Below, one piece after another: positions 54,371-62,575 of a stretch of DNA of 64,000 nt. This stretch comes from Streptomyces phaeoluteigriseus (GTDB taxonomy: Bacteria; Actinomycetota; Actinomycetes; Streptomycetales; Streptomycetaceae): positions 47,829 to 111,828 of the forward strand of contig NZ_MPOH02000011.1 in the NCBI RefSeq assembly GCF_001896135.2, in the 5' to 3' direction. Numbering within the stretch: position 1 is the first letter of the stretch; each line of letters opens with the position of its first letter. A program made the position numbers and the translations under genes. The notes below the pieces were generated by a model, which ran no database searches, was not told where the DNA came from, and saw nothing but the letters and a program-made list of their open reading frames with translations.

Positions 54371-54536
54371 TGCCGCGGCAGGCAACGTTTGCCCGTTGAG
54401 GAGCGGCGTCCGGTGCGTGCTCTCGGTGTGCCGGCCGGAAGTCCTCGTACTGGATGTACTTGGGCTTTCGGCCGGTGCGGCGAGAGTGCGTGCCGGGCGT
54501 CGCGACGGGGCGACCGTTGCCTGCCGCGGCACTAGC
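54366..54536. mobile_element. MITE-like element, family B (about 170 bp)
   Basis: Terminal inverted repeat of 22 bp at 54366-54387 and 54515-54536 (core GTGCCGCGGCAGGCAACG preceded by GCTA). The outermost CTAG at both ends may be the duplicated target. Internal segments are also self-complementary (CCGGCCG near 54432 with CGGCCGG near 54472; CTCTCG with CGAGAG), so the whole unit can fold back. No transposase. It follows zur so closely that CTAG supplies the zur stop codon. Confidence 0.8.
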
Positions 54537-54584
54537 CGCGCGGGCCCGGGGGCCCAAGGTCACCTCCGGGCCCGCGCGACCCGG

Positions 54585-55418
54585 CTACTCCTGCCTGCCC
54601 TCCATCGCCAGCAGTTCCTCGTTGGGGATCGCGCCGCCGAAGCGGCGGTCCCGGGAGGCGAACTCCAGGCAGGCCCGCCACAGGTCGCGGCGGTCGAAGT
54701 CCGGCCACAGGACGTCCTGGAAGACCATCTCCGCGTAGGCGCTCTGCCACAGCAGGTAGTTCGACGTGCGCTGCTCGCCGCTCGGGCGCAGGAACAGGTC
54801 CACGTCCGGCATGTCCGGGTAGTACATGTACTTCTGGAGCGTCTTCTCGTTGACCTTCGACGGGTCGAGACGGCCCGCCTTCACGTCCTCCGCGAGAGCC
54901 ATCGCGGCGTCGGCGATCTCCGCGCGGCCGCCGTAGTTCATGCAGAAGTAGAGCGTGAGACGGTCGTTGTCCTTCGTCTGCTCCTGGGCGATCTGCAGCT
55001 CCTTGGCGACCGACTTCCACAGCTTGGGCATACGGCCCACCCAGCGCACCCGGATGCCCAGCTCGTCGAGCTGGTCACGGGTCTTGCGGATGAAGTCGCG
55101 GTTGAAGTTCATCAGGAAGCGCACCTCGTCGGGCGAGCGCTTCCAGTTCTCGGTGGAGAAGGCGTACAGGGAGATGTTCCGCACACCGATCTCGACGCCG
55201 CCCTGAAGGACGTCCAGCACCCGCTCGGCACCCACCTTGTGGCCCTCGGTGCGGGGCAGGCCCCGCTCCTTCGCCCAGCGGCCGTTGCCGTCCATGACGA
55301 TCGCCACATGCTCGGGGACCAGCTCGCCGGGGAGCTTCGGCGCGCGGGCGCCGGACGGGTGCGGTTCCGGTGCCTTGTACTCCCGACGCTGCCGCCCCAG
55401 GAACCCGCGTACGACCAT
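54585..55418 (-). CDS. uppS: Isoprenyl transferase (undecaprenyl diphosphate synthase family)
   Basis: 277 residues from ATG 55416-55418 (MVVRGFLGRQRREYK). Cis-prenyltransferase that extends isoprenyl diphosphates to make the cell-wall lipid carrier precursor. Motifs: HVAIVMDGNGRWAKERGLPR (catalytic Asp and phosphate site), TEGHKVGAERV, YAFSTENWKRSPDEV, and the C-terminal LFLRPSGEQRTSNYLLWQSA plus YAEMVFQDVLWPDFDRRDLW. Full length for actinobacteria. Downstream of recO in the same direction, gap 32 bases. Confidence 0.96.
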   Translation of the reverse strand: MVVRGFLGRQRREYKAPEPHPSGARAPKLPGELVPEHVAIVMDGNGRWAKERGLPRTEGHKVGAERVLDVLQGGVEIGVRNISLYAFSTENWKRSPDEVRFLMNFNRDFIRKTRDQLDELGIRVRWVGRMPKLWKSVAKELQIAQEQTKDNDRLTLYFCMNYGGRAEIADAAMALAEDVKAGRLDPSKVNEKTLQKYMYYPDMPDVDLFLRPSGEQRTSNYLLWQSAYAEMVFQDVLWPDFDRRDLWRACLEFASRDRRFGGAIPNEELLAMEGRQE

Positions 55419-55450
55419 GTGCTTCTCGTCTCCTCTTGCGTTTCGGCTTG

Positions 55451-56200
55451 CTACTGCTTCTCGACGTACCGGAGGGAGCGCAGGCCGCGCTCCAGATGCC
55501 AGTGCAGGTAGGCGGACACCAGCCCGCTGCCCTCCCGGACGTACCGCGCCTCGCAGGTGTCCGCGGTCTCCCAGTCTCCCGTGAGCAGCGCACCCAGCAG
55601 GGCCAGGGCCTGCGGCGAGGGTACGACGCTGCCGGGCACCCGGCAGTCGACGCAGACGGAGCCGCCGGAGGCGACGGAGAAGAACCGGTTCGGGCCGGGC
55701 ATCCCGCACTTCGCGCAGTCGCCGAAGCTGGGCGCGTAGCCGTTGACGGCGAGGGAGCGCAGCAGGAAGGCGTCCAGGACGAGGTGGGGGGCGTGCTCGC
55801 CGCGGGCGAGGGTGCGCAGGGCGCCGACGAGCAGCAGGTACTGCTGCACGGCCGGTTCGCCCTCGTGGTCGGTGAACCGCTCGGCGGTCTCCAGCATGGC
55901 CGTGCCGGCGGTGTAGCGGGCGTAGTCGGTGACGATGCCGCCGCCGTACGGCGCGATGGTCTCGCTCTGGGTGCACAGCGGAAGCCCGCGCCCGATCAGC
56001 TCGCTCCCCCGCGCGAAGAACTGCACGTCCACATGGGAGAAGGGCTCCAGCCGGGCCCCGAACTTCGACTTGGTCCGCCGCACCCCACGCGCCACGGCCC
56101 GCACCCGACCATGACCTCGGGTGAGGAGGGTGATGATCCTGTCGGCCTCGCCGAGCTTCTGCGTCCGCAGCACGATGCCGTCGTCCCGGAAGAGACTCAT
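55451..56200 (-). CDS. recO: DNA repair protein RecO
   Basis: 249 residues from ATG 56198-56200 (MSLFRDDGIVLRTQKLGEAD). An N-terminal OB fold (RIITLLTRGHGRVRAVARGV, RRTKSKFGARLEPFSHVDVQ) precedes a helical domain with the zinc-like CAKCG ... CVDCR motif near residues 160-185. It loads RecA at gaps with RecR. The pairing recO-uppS is conserved in Streptomyces and other actinobacteria. Confidence 0.95.
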   Translation of the reverse strand: MSLFRDDGIVLRTQKLGEADRIITLLTRGHGRVRAVARGVRRTKSKFGARLEPFSHVDVQFFARGSELIGRGLPLCTQSETIAPYGGGIVTDYARYTAGTAMLETAERFTDHEGEPAVQQYLLLVGALRTLARGEHAPHLVLDAFLLRSLAVNGYAPSFGDCAKCGMPGPNRFFSVASGGSVCVDCRVPGSVVPSPQALALLGALLTGDWETADTCEARYVREGSGLVSAYLHWHLERGLRSLRYVEKQ

Positions 56201-56327
56201 CGCACACCACCGCAGGACGGCTGGGGGTGTGGGAACAGGCTCATGCCGCCATTCTCGCCTACGCGGGGAGGGCGGTGTGCCGTACCCACTACGATCGCCC
56301 GGTTCGTGAGGCGCGGAAGGGAGTGCG

Positions 56328-57580
56328 GTGGCGAGGCGTGCGCTGGGGCGGTCGTTCGGGTGGCTGTGGGGGGCGTACGCGGTCAGTGCGTTCGGGACGC
56401 GGCTGGCGTTCGACGCGTTCGCCCTGATCGCGGTGCTCGTGCTGCACGCCGGGCCGGGCGAGGTGGCGGCGCTGGCGGCCGTGGGGCCCGCGGTGGGGGC
56501 GGCGCTGGCGGTGCCGCTCGGGCCGTGGGTGGAGTTCCGCCGCAAGCGGCCGGTGATGATCACGGCGGACCTGGTGCGGTGCGCGGCTCTGGCGAGCGTC
56601 CCCGTGGCGTTCGCGCTGGGCGCTCTCGGCGTCGGGCAGCTGCTGGTGGTGTCGATGGTGGTGGCCGCGGCGACATCTGTTTCACGGCGGCGAGCGGCGC
56701 CTTCCTGAGGCATCTGCTGCCGCCGGAGGACCTGCTCGTCGCCAACGGCCGTCTCGAGTCGACGACGTGGACGGCGACCATGCTGGGGCCGCCGCTGGGC
56801 GGGGCCGCGGTCGGCCTGTTCGGGCCGGTGGTGACGGTGGCGGCGGACGCGGTCGGTCATCTGCTGTCGGCGGCGGGCCTGCGCGCGGTCGGCGGGCACG
56901 AACCGGCGCCCGTGCGGAAGGAGCCCGCGCGCCGGCTGACCGCCGGGGACGTCGTCGCGGGCTGGCGCCATCTCCTCACCCACCCGGCGCTGCGCCCACT
57001 GTTTCTCAACGCGCTGCTCGTCAACGGCCTGATCATGGCAGCCTCCCCGCCGCTGGCGGTGCTGATGCTGGGCCCGCTGGGTTTCCCGCCCTGGCAGTAC
57101 GCCCTCGCCTTCGCCGTGCCCTGCACCGGCGGGCTGATCGGCGCCCGGCTGGCCCCGCGGCTGGTCGCCCGGTACGGGCGGCGCCGGGTGTTGCTGGCCG
57201 CGGGGACACTGCGCGCGTGCTGGCCGGTGGGGCTGGCCTTCGTGCGGCCGGGGCCCGCCGGACTGGCCCTCGTGATGGCCGTGGAGCTGGGGCTGATCAC
57301 CTGCATCGGCGTCTACAACCCGGTCCTCGCCACCTCCCGGCTGGAGCTGACCCCGACCGACCACCTCGCCCGCATGCTCGCGGCGTGGTCGGTCAGCACC
57401 AAGGCCGCCATCGCCACGCTGACCGCCCTCTGGGGCGTCCTGGCGGCGTTCACCGGCGCGCGTACGGCCATCGCGCTGGCGGGCGTGCTCCTGCTGGCGA
57501 CCCCGTTGCTGCTCGCAACCGTGCGGCGTGACGGGGCGTCCGTGACCAAAGGGGCCCCGGAGACCGCCGAGGTCCCCTGA
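56328..57580 (+). pseudogene. MFS transporter, one-base frameshift
   Basis: About 417 residues when joined, from GTG 56328 (GGAAGGGAG upstream). About 12 membrane helices: FGWLWGAYAVSAFGTRLAFD, AVGPAVGAALAVPLGPWVEF and VAFALGALGVGQLLVVSMVV in the first frame to 56672. After restoring one lost G come DICFTAASGAFLRHLLPPED, GPPLGGAAVGLFGPVVTVAA, FAVPCTGGLIGARLAPRLVA and a normal end. Resembles MFS_3 exporters of macrolide type; substrate unknown. The frameshift falls in GCGGCG, like others in the window, so it may be a read error. Confidence 0.85.
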
Positions 57581-57606
57581 CACGTCACCGACGGACGGAG
57601 AGAACG

Positions 57607-58500
57607 ATCTCAGGCTCGACGAACCGCCGTACTCTGCTCACCACCGCGGGCGCCGTCACCGCGGCCTCCCTGCTGGGCGCCGGTCAGGCCGCCCACGCCG
57701 CCGACGGCACCGACCCCGTCGGCGTGCGCCTGCGCGCCCTGGAGGAGGCGCACGGTGCCCGCCTCGGCGTCTTCGCGTACAACGTGCGCACCCGGCGCTC
57801 CGTGCGCCACCGCGCCGCCGAACGCTTCCCGGTCTGCTCCCTGTTCAAGGTCCTCGCGGTCGCCGCCGTGCTGCGCGACCTGGACCGGGACGGCGAGGTC
57901 CTGGCCCGCCGCATCCACTTCACCGAGGACGACCTGGTGGAGAACTCGCCCGTCACCGAGGAACACGTGCTCGACGGCATGACCGTCGCCGAACTGTGCG
58001 ACGCGGCGATCCGCCGCAGCGACAACACGGCCGCCAACCTGCTGCTGCGCGAGCTGGGCGGCCCGGCCGCGGTCACCCGCTTCGCCCGATCGATCGGTGA
58101 CCGGTTCACCCGGCTCGACCGGTGGGAGCCGGAGCTGAACTCCGCCGAACCCTGGCGGGTGACGGACACCACGACCCCGTACGCGATCGGCCGCTCCTAC
58201 GCCCGGCTGGTGCTGGGCGACGAGCTGGCGGCCGACGACCGGCGGCGGCTGACGGACTGGATGCTCGCCAACCGCACCAGCGACAACCGTTTCCGCGCCG
58301 GGCTGCCGCCCACCTGGACGCTCGCCGACAAGACCGGCGGCGGCTGGTACGGCGCCAACAACGACGCCGGGATCGCCTGGACCCCCGACGGCACGCCCGT
58401 CGTGCTGGTGGTCCAGGTCACCGCGCCGGAACGGGAAGCGGCCTACGACCACGAGCTGATCGTGGAGACGACGAAGGTGCTGGCGGCGACGCTCGGCTGA
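57607..58500 (+). CDS. Class A beta-lactamase, apparent ATC start codon
   Basis: About 297 residues. A Tat-like signal NRRTLLTTAGAVTAASLLGA ends AHAA near residue 35. All class A residues are present: SLFK (Ser78), SDN (138-140), EPELN (Glu174), KTG (242-244). Serine hydrolase for beta-lactams, exported. The coding frame with the signal has no ATG or GTG: at the position set by the GGACGGAGAG ribosome site stands ATC (57607-57609). The only in-frame alternatives are CTG 57577 inside the previous gene, or GTG 57724, which would delete the signal. Read as a non-standard start or an error for ATG. Confidence 0.85.
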   Translation: MSGSTNRRTLLTTAGAVTAASLLGAGQAAHAADGTDPVGVRLRALEEAHGARLGVFAYNVRTRRSVRHRAAERFPVCSLFKVLAVAAVLRDLDRDGEVLARRIHFTEDDLVENSPVTEEHVLDGMTVAELCDAAIRRSDNTAANLLLRELGGPAAVTRFARSIGDRFTRLDRWEPELNSAEPWRVTDTTTPYAIGRSYARLVLGDELAADDRRRLTDWMLANRTSDNRFRAGLPPTWTLADKTGGGWYGANNDAGIAWTPDGTPVVLVVQVTAPEREAAYDHELIVETTKVLAATLG

Positions 58501-58542
58501 GGCACGGCCCCCGCCGCCCCCGGTTCCGGCCCGGACGGTGCC

Positions 58543-59526
58543 TCACGCGCCGTCCGGGTCGGAGCCGGGGGTCAGCACGGGAACGGTGTCCGGGGTGCCG
58601 TTCGGGGACGGCTCCGCGGAGGCGTCCCACAGCTGGTTGAAGCGCCGGATCAGCGGCTGGACCTCGTCCGCGCGGGCGTTCACCGTGGTCGAGGAGTTCA
58701 CGCTGAGCTGGTCGGCGTGGATCTCGTACGTCAGCGCCCCGTCGAAGACGATCCAGTCGATCATCTTGCCGCGCCGCAGATGGGCCGGGAGCTGTTCCAG
58801 GACCACCACCCGCACCTGGATGCCGATCTGGCGCTGTTCCTCGCAGATCGGGGCGAGCGCCGAGCGCTCCTCGCGTTCCTTGACGATGAACAACCGCCGC
58901 ACGGTGACGCCCCGTTCGAGGATCGCCTCGCGCTGGGCGGTGAGATAGCGGCTCGCGGGTTCGGTGGACCAGAAGCCGTCGTCGACGACGCTGGTGCTGA
59001 TGGCGTCGATGCTGCTTCTGGTGCACTTGGTCAGCGTCATCAGCCAGTCGTGGTTCTCGCCGGGCGTCTCGGCGCTGAGGTTGGTGAGGTCCTCCATCTG
59101 CGCGGCGAGGCGGTTGATCTCCTCGTGCGCGAACTCGTGCAGGATGTCGGGCCCCATGGAGACGACCTTGGTGGCGTGCTCGGCGAGCCGGGGCACCCCG
59201 TCGCCGCGCAGCTTCTCCACCTCGTTGAAGAGTTTCGTGGCCTCGCCTATGTCGGCGAAGCGCTTCTCCACGACGTCCTTCAGTTCGCTGAGCTGGTTCA
59301 CGAACGACGCCATGAACTGGACGATCAGGACCGTGCCGCCGCACAGCACGGACAGGACCAGCTGCCAGGGTCCTTCCTCCTTCGGCAGCAGGACGTTGGT
59401 GAGTACGTAGACCACTCCGCCCACCACTACGGTGACCAGGAGCTTCAGCGTGAGCTGACGTGCGCTGTCGTTGTCGGACCGCCGTTGCTGGTCGCTTCGG
59501 AAGTACGAGTTCGTCGGTGCGCTCAT
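58543..59526 (-). CDS. Membrane-anchored protein of unknown function upstream of the SCO2521-type cluster's end
   Basis: 327 residues from ATG 59524-59526, with GGGGGAG upstream. Two membrane helices (about 26-48 LTLKLLVTVVVGGVVYVLTN and 56-76 WQLVLSVLCGGTVLIVQFMA) precede a charged helical stretch (about 78-130). A C-terminal domain follows with STSVVDDGFWSTEPASRYLT, GVTVRRLFIVKEREERSALA, IGIQVRVVVLEQL and MIDWIVFDGALTYEIHAD. The last part resembles the phospholipase-D-like fold of proteins that receive signals, but catalytic HxK motifs are absent. Same direction as, and 170 bases downstream of, the SCO2521-family gene, so possibly the last member of that cluster. Function unknown. Confidence 0.75.
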   Translation of the reverse strand: MSAPTNSYFRSDQQRRSDNDSARQLTLKLLVTVVVGGVVYVLTNVLLPKEEGPWQLVLSVLCGGTVLIVQFMASFVNQLSELKDVVEKRFADIGEATKLFNEVEKLRGDGVPRLAEHATKVVSMGPDILHEFAHEEINRLAAQMEDLTNLSAETPGENHDWLMTLTKCTRSSIDAISTSVVDDGFWSTEPASRYLTAQREAILERGVTVRRLFIVKEREERSALAPICEEQRQIGIQVRVVVLEQLPAHLRRGKMIDWIVFDGALTYEIHADQLSVNSSTTVNARADEVQPLIRRFNQLWDASAEPSPNGTPDTVPVLTPGSDPDGA

Positions 59527-59574
59527 CTCTCTTTCTCCCCCCGTTGGGATCATGCGTCGAGTCGTGCGTCGGAT

Positions 59575-59696
59575 CGTGCTCGGACGGATGCGGTGCCGGT
59601 GGTGCCGTGTCGGGTGGTGCCGTGTCGGGTCCGTGCTGTGTGGTGCCGCGGTGCTGTGTGTGGTCGTGCTGTGTGCCGCCGTGCTGTGTGCCGCCG
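59575..59696. repeat. Degenerate tandem GTGCCGTGT/GTGCTGTGT repeats
   Basis: GGTGGTGCCGTGTCG occurs twice in tandem (near 59597-59626) and GTGCTGTGTGCCGCC twice (near 59667-59696), with further GTGCTGTGTG units between. A Cys/Val-rich frame over it on the plus strand is an artefact of the repeats. It fills the gap between two genes of the cluster. Confidence 0.65.
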
Positions 59697-60668
59697 TCAG
59701 GACGGGGTCAGCGCGTCGCTCCGGGTGAGGAGCTGGACGGCGAGCTGGTCCCGGATGCGCTGGGCCAGGCTCGTCCACTGTCTGCTGAATCCCGGTGTCT
59801 CCTCCAGTTCCTGCCACAGGGTGTTCAGGGTGCGGTCGACGCGGGCCTGCGGCATCCACAGGTGCAGCAGGTGGTCGACGAGCGGGCGCAGCACCTTGAG
59901 TGCGGCGCGGCCGTCGTCGGAGCCCAGCCGCAGGCCGTCGAGTTTGTCGGCGACGGTGGTGAGCAGCCAGTCGTGCAGGGCGAGGTCCTCGCAGAGCGCG
60001 GCCGCCGCGGCGGGTGAGGTCCCTCGGGGCAGCCGCAGTTCGACGACCCGTCGGCCGTCGTCGGCGACGGTGAAGTGCGGGGCGGCCGGCTCACCCTCGG
60101 CGGCCGGTGAGGCGGCCCAGCGCAGGCTGGTGTCGGTGGTGGTGAGCGGGGTGTCGTAGTCGAGCAGCCGGTGCTGGCGGGAGATCCGGGCGAGGAGGCT
60201 CTCGGCGACCGAGCCGACGTCCAGCTCGTCCGGCTGCTGTCCCGCCAGGAAGCCCTTGAGGACGGCCTGTGGGGCGAGTCTGCCGACGGGGACGAGGACG
60301 CCGGGGCGGACCAGGTAGTAGCCCCAGGGCTGCCGCCGGTCGGGGCCGTCGGCGGGAGCCGAGAAGTGGGCGGTGGCCTGGAGCACCCTTCCTTCGACGA
60401 GGGCGGCGCGGGCGGTCACGGTGCCGACGGCACGGATCTTGGCGCCGCCCGCGGTGGGCAGCCGGCAGTCGACGCCCGTGAGGACGTCCGGGGAGACGGC
60501 GTGCCGGTTGGGGCGCCGGGAGAGCCGGACGCGTTCGTCGGCGCGCAGCCGCAGCAGCCGTTCGGCGACCTGCTCGTCGACCGCGTCCCGGGTGGGTAAC
60601 AGGCAGGTGCGGACCTCCCCGCAGGCGAGGACCGTCTCCGCTTCGCCGGACTCCTTCGGGCCGCTCAT
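59697..60668 (-). CDS. SCO2521 family protein
   Basis: 323 residues from ATG 60666-60668 (MSGPKESGEAETVLACGEVR). Soluble, no signal or catalytic motif recognised. Notable segments: VRTCLLPTRDAVDEQVAERL, SRRPNRHAVSPDVLTGVDCR, WGYYLVRPGVLVPVGRLAPQ and a C-terminal helical end. Name given from recall of the actinobacterial family always clustered with SCO2522-SCO2525 homologues. It starts one base after the SCO2522-type stop, so is co-expressed. Function unknown. Confidence 0.75.
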   Translation of the reverse strand: MSGPKESGEAETVLACGEVRTCLLPTRDAVDEQVAERLLRLRADERVRLSRRPNRHAVSPDVLTGVDCRLPTAGGAKIRAVGTVTARAALVEGRVLQATAHFSAPADGPDRRQPWGYYLVRPGVLVPVGRLAPQAVLKGFLAGQQPDELDVGSVAESLLARISRQHRLLDYDTPLTTTDTSLRWAASPAAEGEPAAPHFTVADDGRRVVELRLPRGTSPAAAAALCEDLALHDWLLTTVADKLDGLRLGSDDGRAALKVLRPLVDHLLHLWMPQARVDRTLNTLWQELEETPGFSRQWTSLAQRIRDQLAVQLLTRSDALTPS

Positions 60669-60669
60669 G

Positions 60670-61655
60670 TCACAGCCCCGGCGGGAAGACGTAGGAGGTG
60701 CGGTCGACGACGGCCGTGGGGACGGGCAGGCCCTCGGCTGCGGACCGCTCGGCGACCTGTCGTAACGCCTCGGACTCGACGTGGACCTGGTCGAGGACGA
60801 CGCGCACGGCGTGTTCGACGGGCAGGAAGCGGGCCGGGAGGACGCTGCACGTGGCGTACGCGGTGAAGGGCGTGGCGAGCGGGTTGAGGCGCACCACGGG
60901 CGGCAGGGCGTCCCACTCGGCGGGGAACTCCTCGGCGTCCCAGGGGGTCGGGGTGAGCACGGCCTGGCCGTCGTGGCGCAGCAGGCCGAGCCGGACCAGC
61001 TGCCAGACGGAGGCGAGGAAGGCGCAGGACCAGAGGCGTTCGTCCTCGGGTCCGCTCCACAGTTCGACGTCGACGAAGACGGAGTGGCCGCGGGCGCCGG
61101 TCTCGCTGGGCGGTGCCCAGACGGCGCCGGTGGCGTCCAGGGCGGCGGAGGTGCGGTGGGAGGGCGTGCGCCGGCCGTTGGTGAGCCAGCCGGTGCGGCT
61201 GACGGGCGGGCGGAAGCCACTGCTGCCGGGCGGCGGGGATTCCACCAGCCGGTGCAGGACGCCTCGGCGAGTTCGGTCCGGTCGCGGTGGCCGGGTTCGG
61301 CGACGGCGCAGCCGGACTCGCGGGCCAGGTAGTCGATGCTGAGGCCGGCCTCGGCGGCGGCCTCCAGCAGGGGCGGTATGAGTTCGGCGGGGGTGGACAG
61401 CCGGCTGAAGTAGTCGTCGATGAGGAAGCAGGTGCTGATCCGGGGCCGTTTGCCGGCCGGCAGCGGGCCCACGGCGGCGCGGGCGGCGTCCACCCAGGGC
61501 CGTACGGCGGCGAAGTGGCGGCGCAGCCGGGCGGGGCCTTCGGCGAAGTCCTCCATGTACAAGTGGCCGAGTTCCAGGGAGAGATGGGAGAACGGCACGG
61601 ATTCGGTGCGCGGCTGAGCGCTGGTCTCCCGGAAGACGGTTCCCGGCCCGCTCAC
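60670..61655 (-). pseudogene. SCO2522 family protein, one-base frameshift
   Basis: About 328 residues when joined. GTG 61653-61655 overlaps the P-loop gene's stop (GTGA). The first part (FSHLSLELGHLYMEDFAEGP; KRPRISTCFLIDDYFSRLST; ELIPPLLEAAAEAGLSIDYL) runs to about 61260, where one C is missing in GGACGCC. With it restored the protein continues VLHRLVESPPPGSSGFRPPV ... GHSVFVDVELWSGPEDERLW and ends PTAVVDRTSYVFPPGL. A family of unknown function with a conserved LIDDYF motif, part of the SCO2521-SCO2525-type cluster. The break matches the error pattern elsewhere in the window. Confidence 0.75.
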
Positions 61656-62572
61656 AGTTGCCCCCAGTGCTTGTCCTCGGTCAGGCGCTGGGCGAGTTCG
61701 CCCATCTTCTGCCAGGTCTCCACATTGGCGATCCGCCGGTCGTGCACGTCTTCGTCGGTGATGAGCCTCTCCTGCCACTGGAGAACGGGCTCCAGCGGAA
61801 TGGACGACAGGACGCGTGACTTGCCGATGCCGCGGCCGGCCGCGATTTCCTCGAGCTGGGTGTCGCACTGCCGCATCCACGCGTACTGCGCGGCCGAGAC
61901 CTGCGACCACATCGGGGAGTCGAGATCGGGTACGGCGGCCCGGACGAACCGGATCGAGGCGGAAAGCGCGTCGGTGTCGTGGCCCATGGCGACACCGGCC
62001 TGCACAATGCCCTGTTTTCCGTACACGAGTTCGGCGGCGGCCATGACGTGCTGACGGGTCCAGCGGTGATAGACGAGCCAGCGCGTTTTCAGGCGGCCGA
62101 GTCCGCCGCGGGGTGAGGTGGCGGCGAGGGCGAGGTCCATCGCATAACTGCGTCCGGCGCTCAAGTCCACGATGATGACGTCGAATTCGCGTTTCAGGCG
62201 CAGGACGAGATCGACGCAGCGGTGCAGGTTCTCCTCGTCGGTGACGAATTCGCCGCCGGTGCGGTCGCCGGGCAGCAGGACGAGCCGTCCCGAGCCGCCG
62301 GGCCGGCTGCGCAGCACGGGGTGTTCGGTGCGCGACCAGACGTCGACGCGCAGGGGTTCGCCGGTCTTGCCCTTGAGGTAGGAGTGCAGGCCGCGTCCCT
62401 CGGCCTCGGAGAGGACGTCGGGCAGGTCGAAGACGGCGGCCGCGGTGGGCGAGCCGAAGTCGAAGTCCAGGTAGCAGACGTCGTCCCCGTCCAGCGCGCG
62501 GTGGTAGGCGAGGTTGGCGCTGGTCACGGACCGGCCGGTGCCCCCCTTGTCGGAGGCGGCGAACACGAGCAC
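61652..62572 (-). CDS. SCO2523 family ParA/MinD-like protein with variant P-loop
   Basis: 306 residues from GTG 62570-62572. Deviant-Walker ATPase fold: VFAASDKGGTGRSVTSANLA (residues 3-22). In ordinary ParA/MinD proteins this loop ends GK(T/S); here it is GRS, Arg in place of the catalytic Lys. Other fold elements are kept: VCYLDFDFGSPTAAAVFDLP (Walker A' Asp region), FDVIIVDLSAGRSYAMDLAL (Walker B) and WLVYHRWTRQHVMAAAELVY. Altered nucleotide binding or loss of hydrolysis is likely, suggesting a switch or scaffold. Tightly packed with neighbours (3 bases after SCO2524, 4-base overlap with SCO2522). Confidence 0.85.
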   Translation of the reverse strand: MLVFAASDKGGTGRSVTSANLAYHRALDGDDVCYLDFDFGSPTAAAVFDLPDVLSEAEGRGLHSYLKGKTGEPLRVDVWSRTEHPVLRSRPGGSGRLVLLPGDRTGGEFVTDEENLHRCVDLVLRLKREFDVIIVDLSAGRSYAMDLALAATSPRGGLGRLKTRWLVYHRWTRQHVMAAAELVYGKQGIVQAGVAMGHDTDALSASIRFVRAAVPDLDSPMWSQVSAAQYAWMRQCDTQLEEIAAGRGIGKSRVLSSIPLEPVLQWQERLITDEDVHDRRIANVETWQKMGELAQRLTEDKHWGQL

Positions 62573-62575
62573 GTC

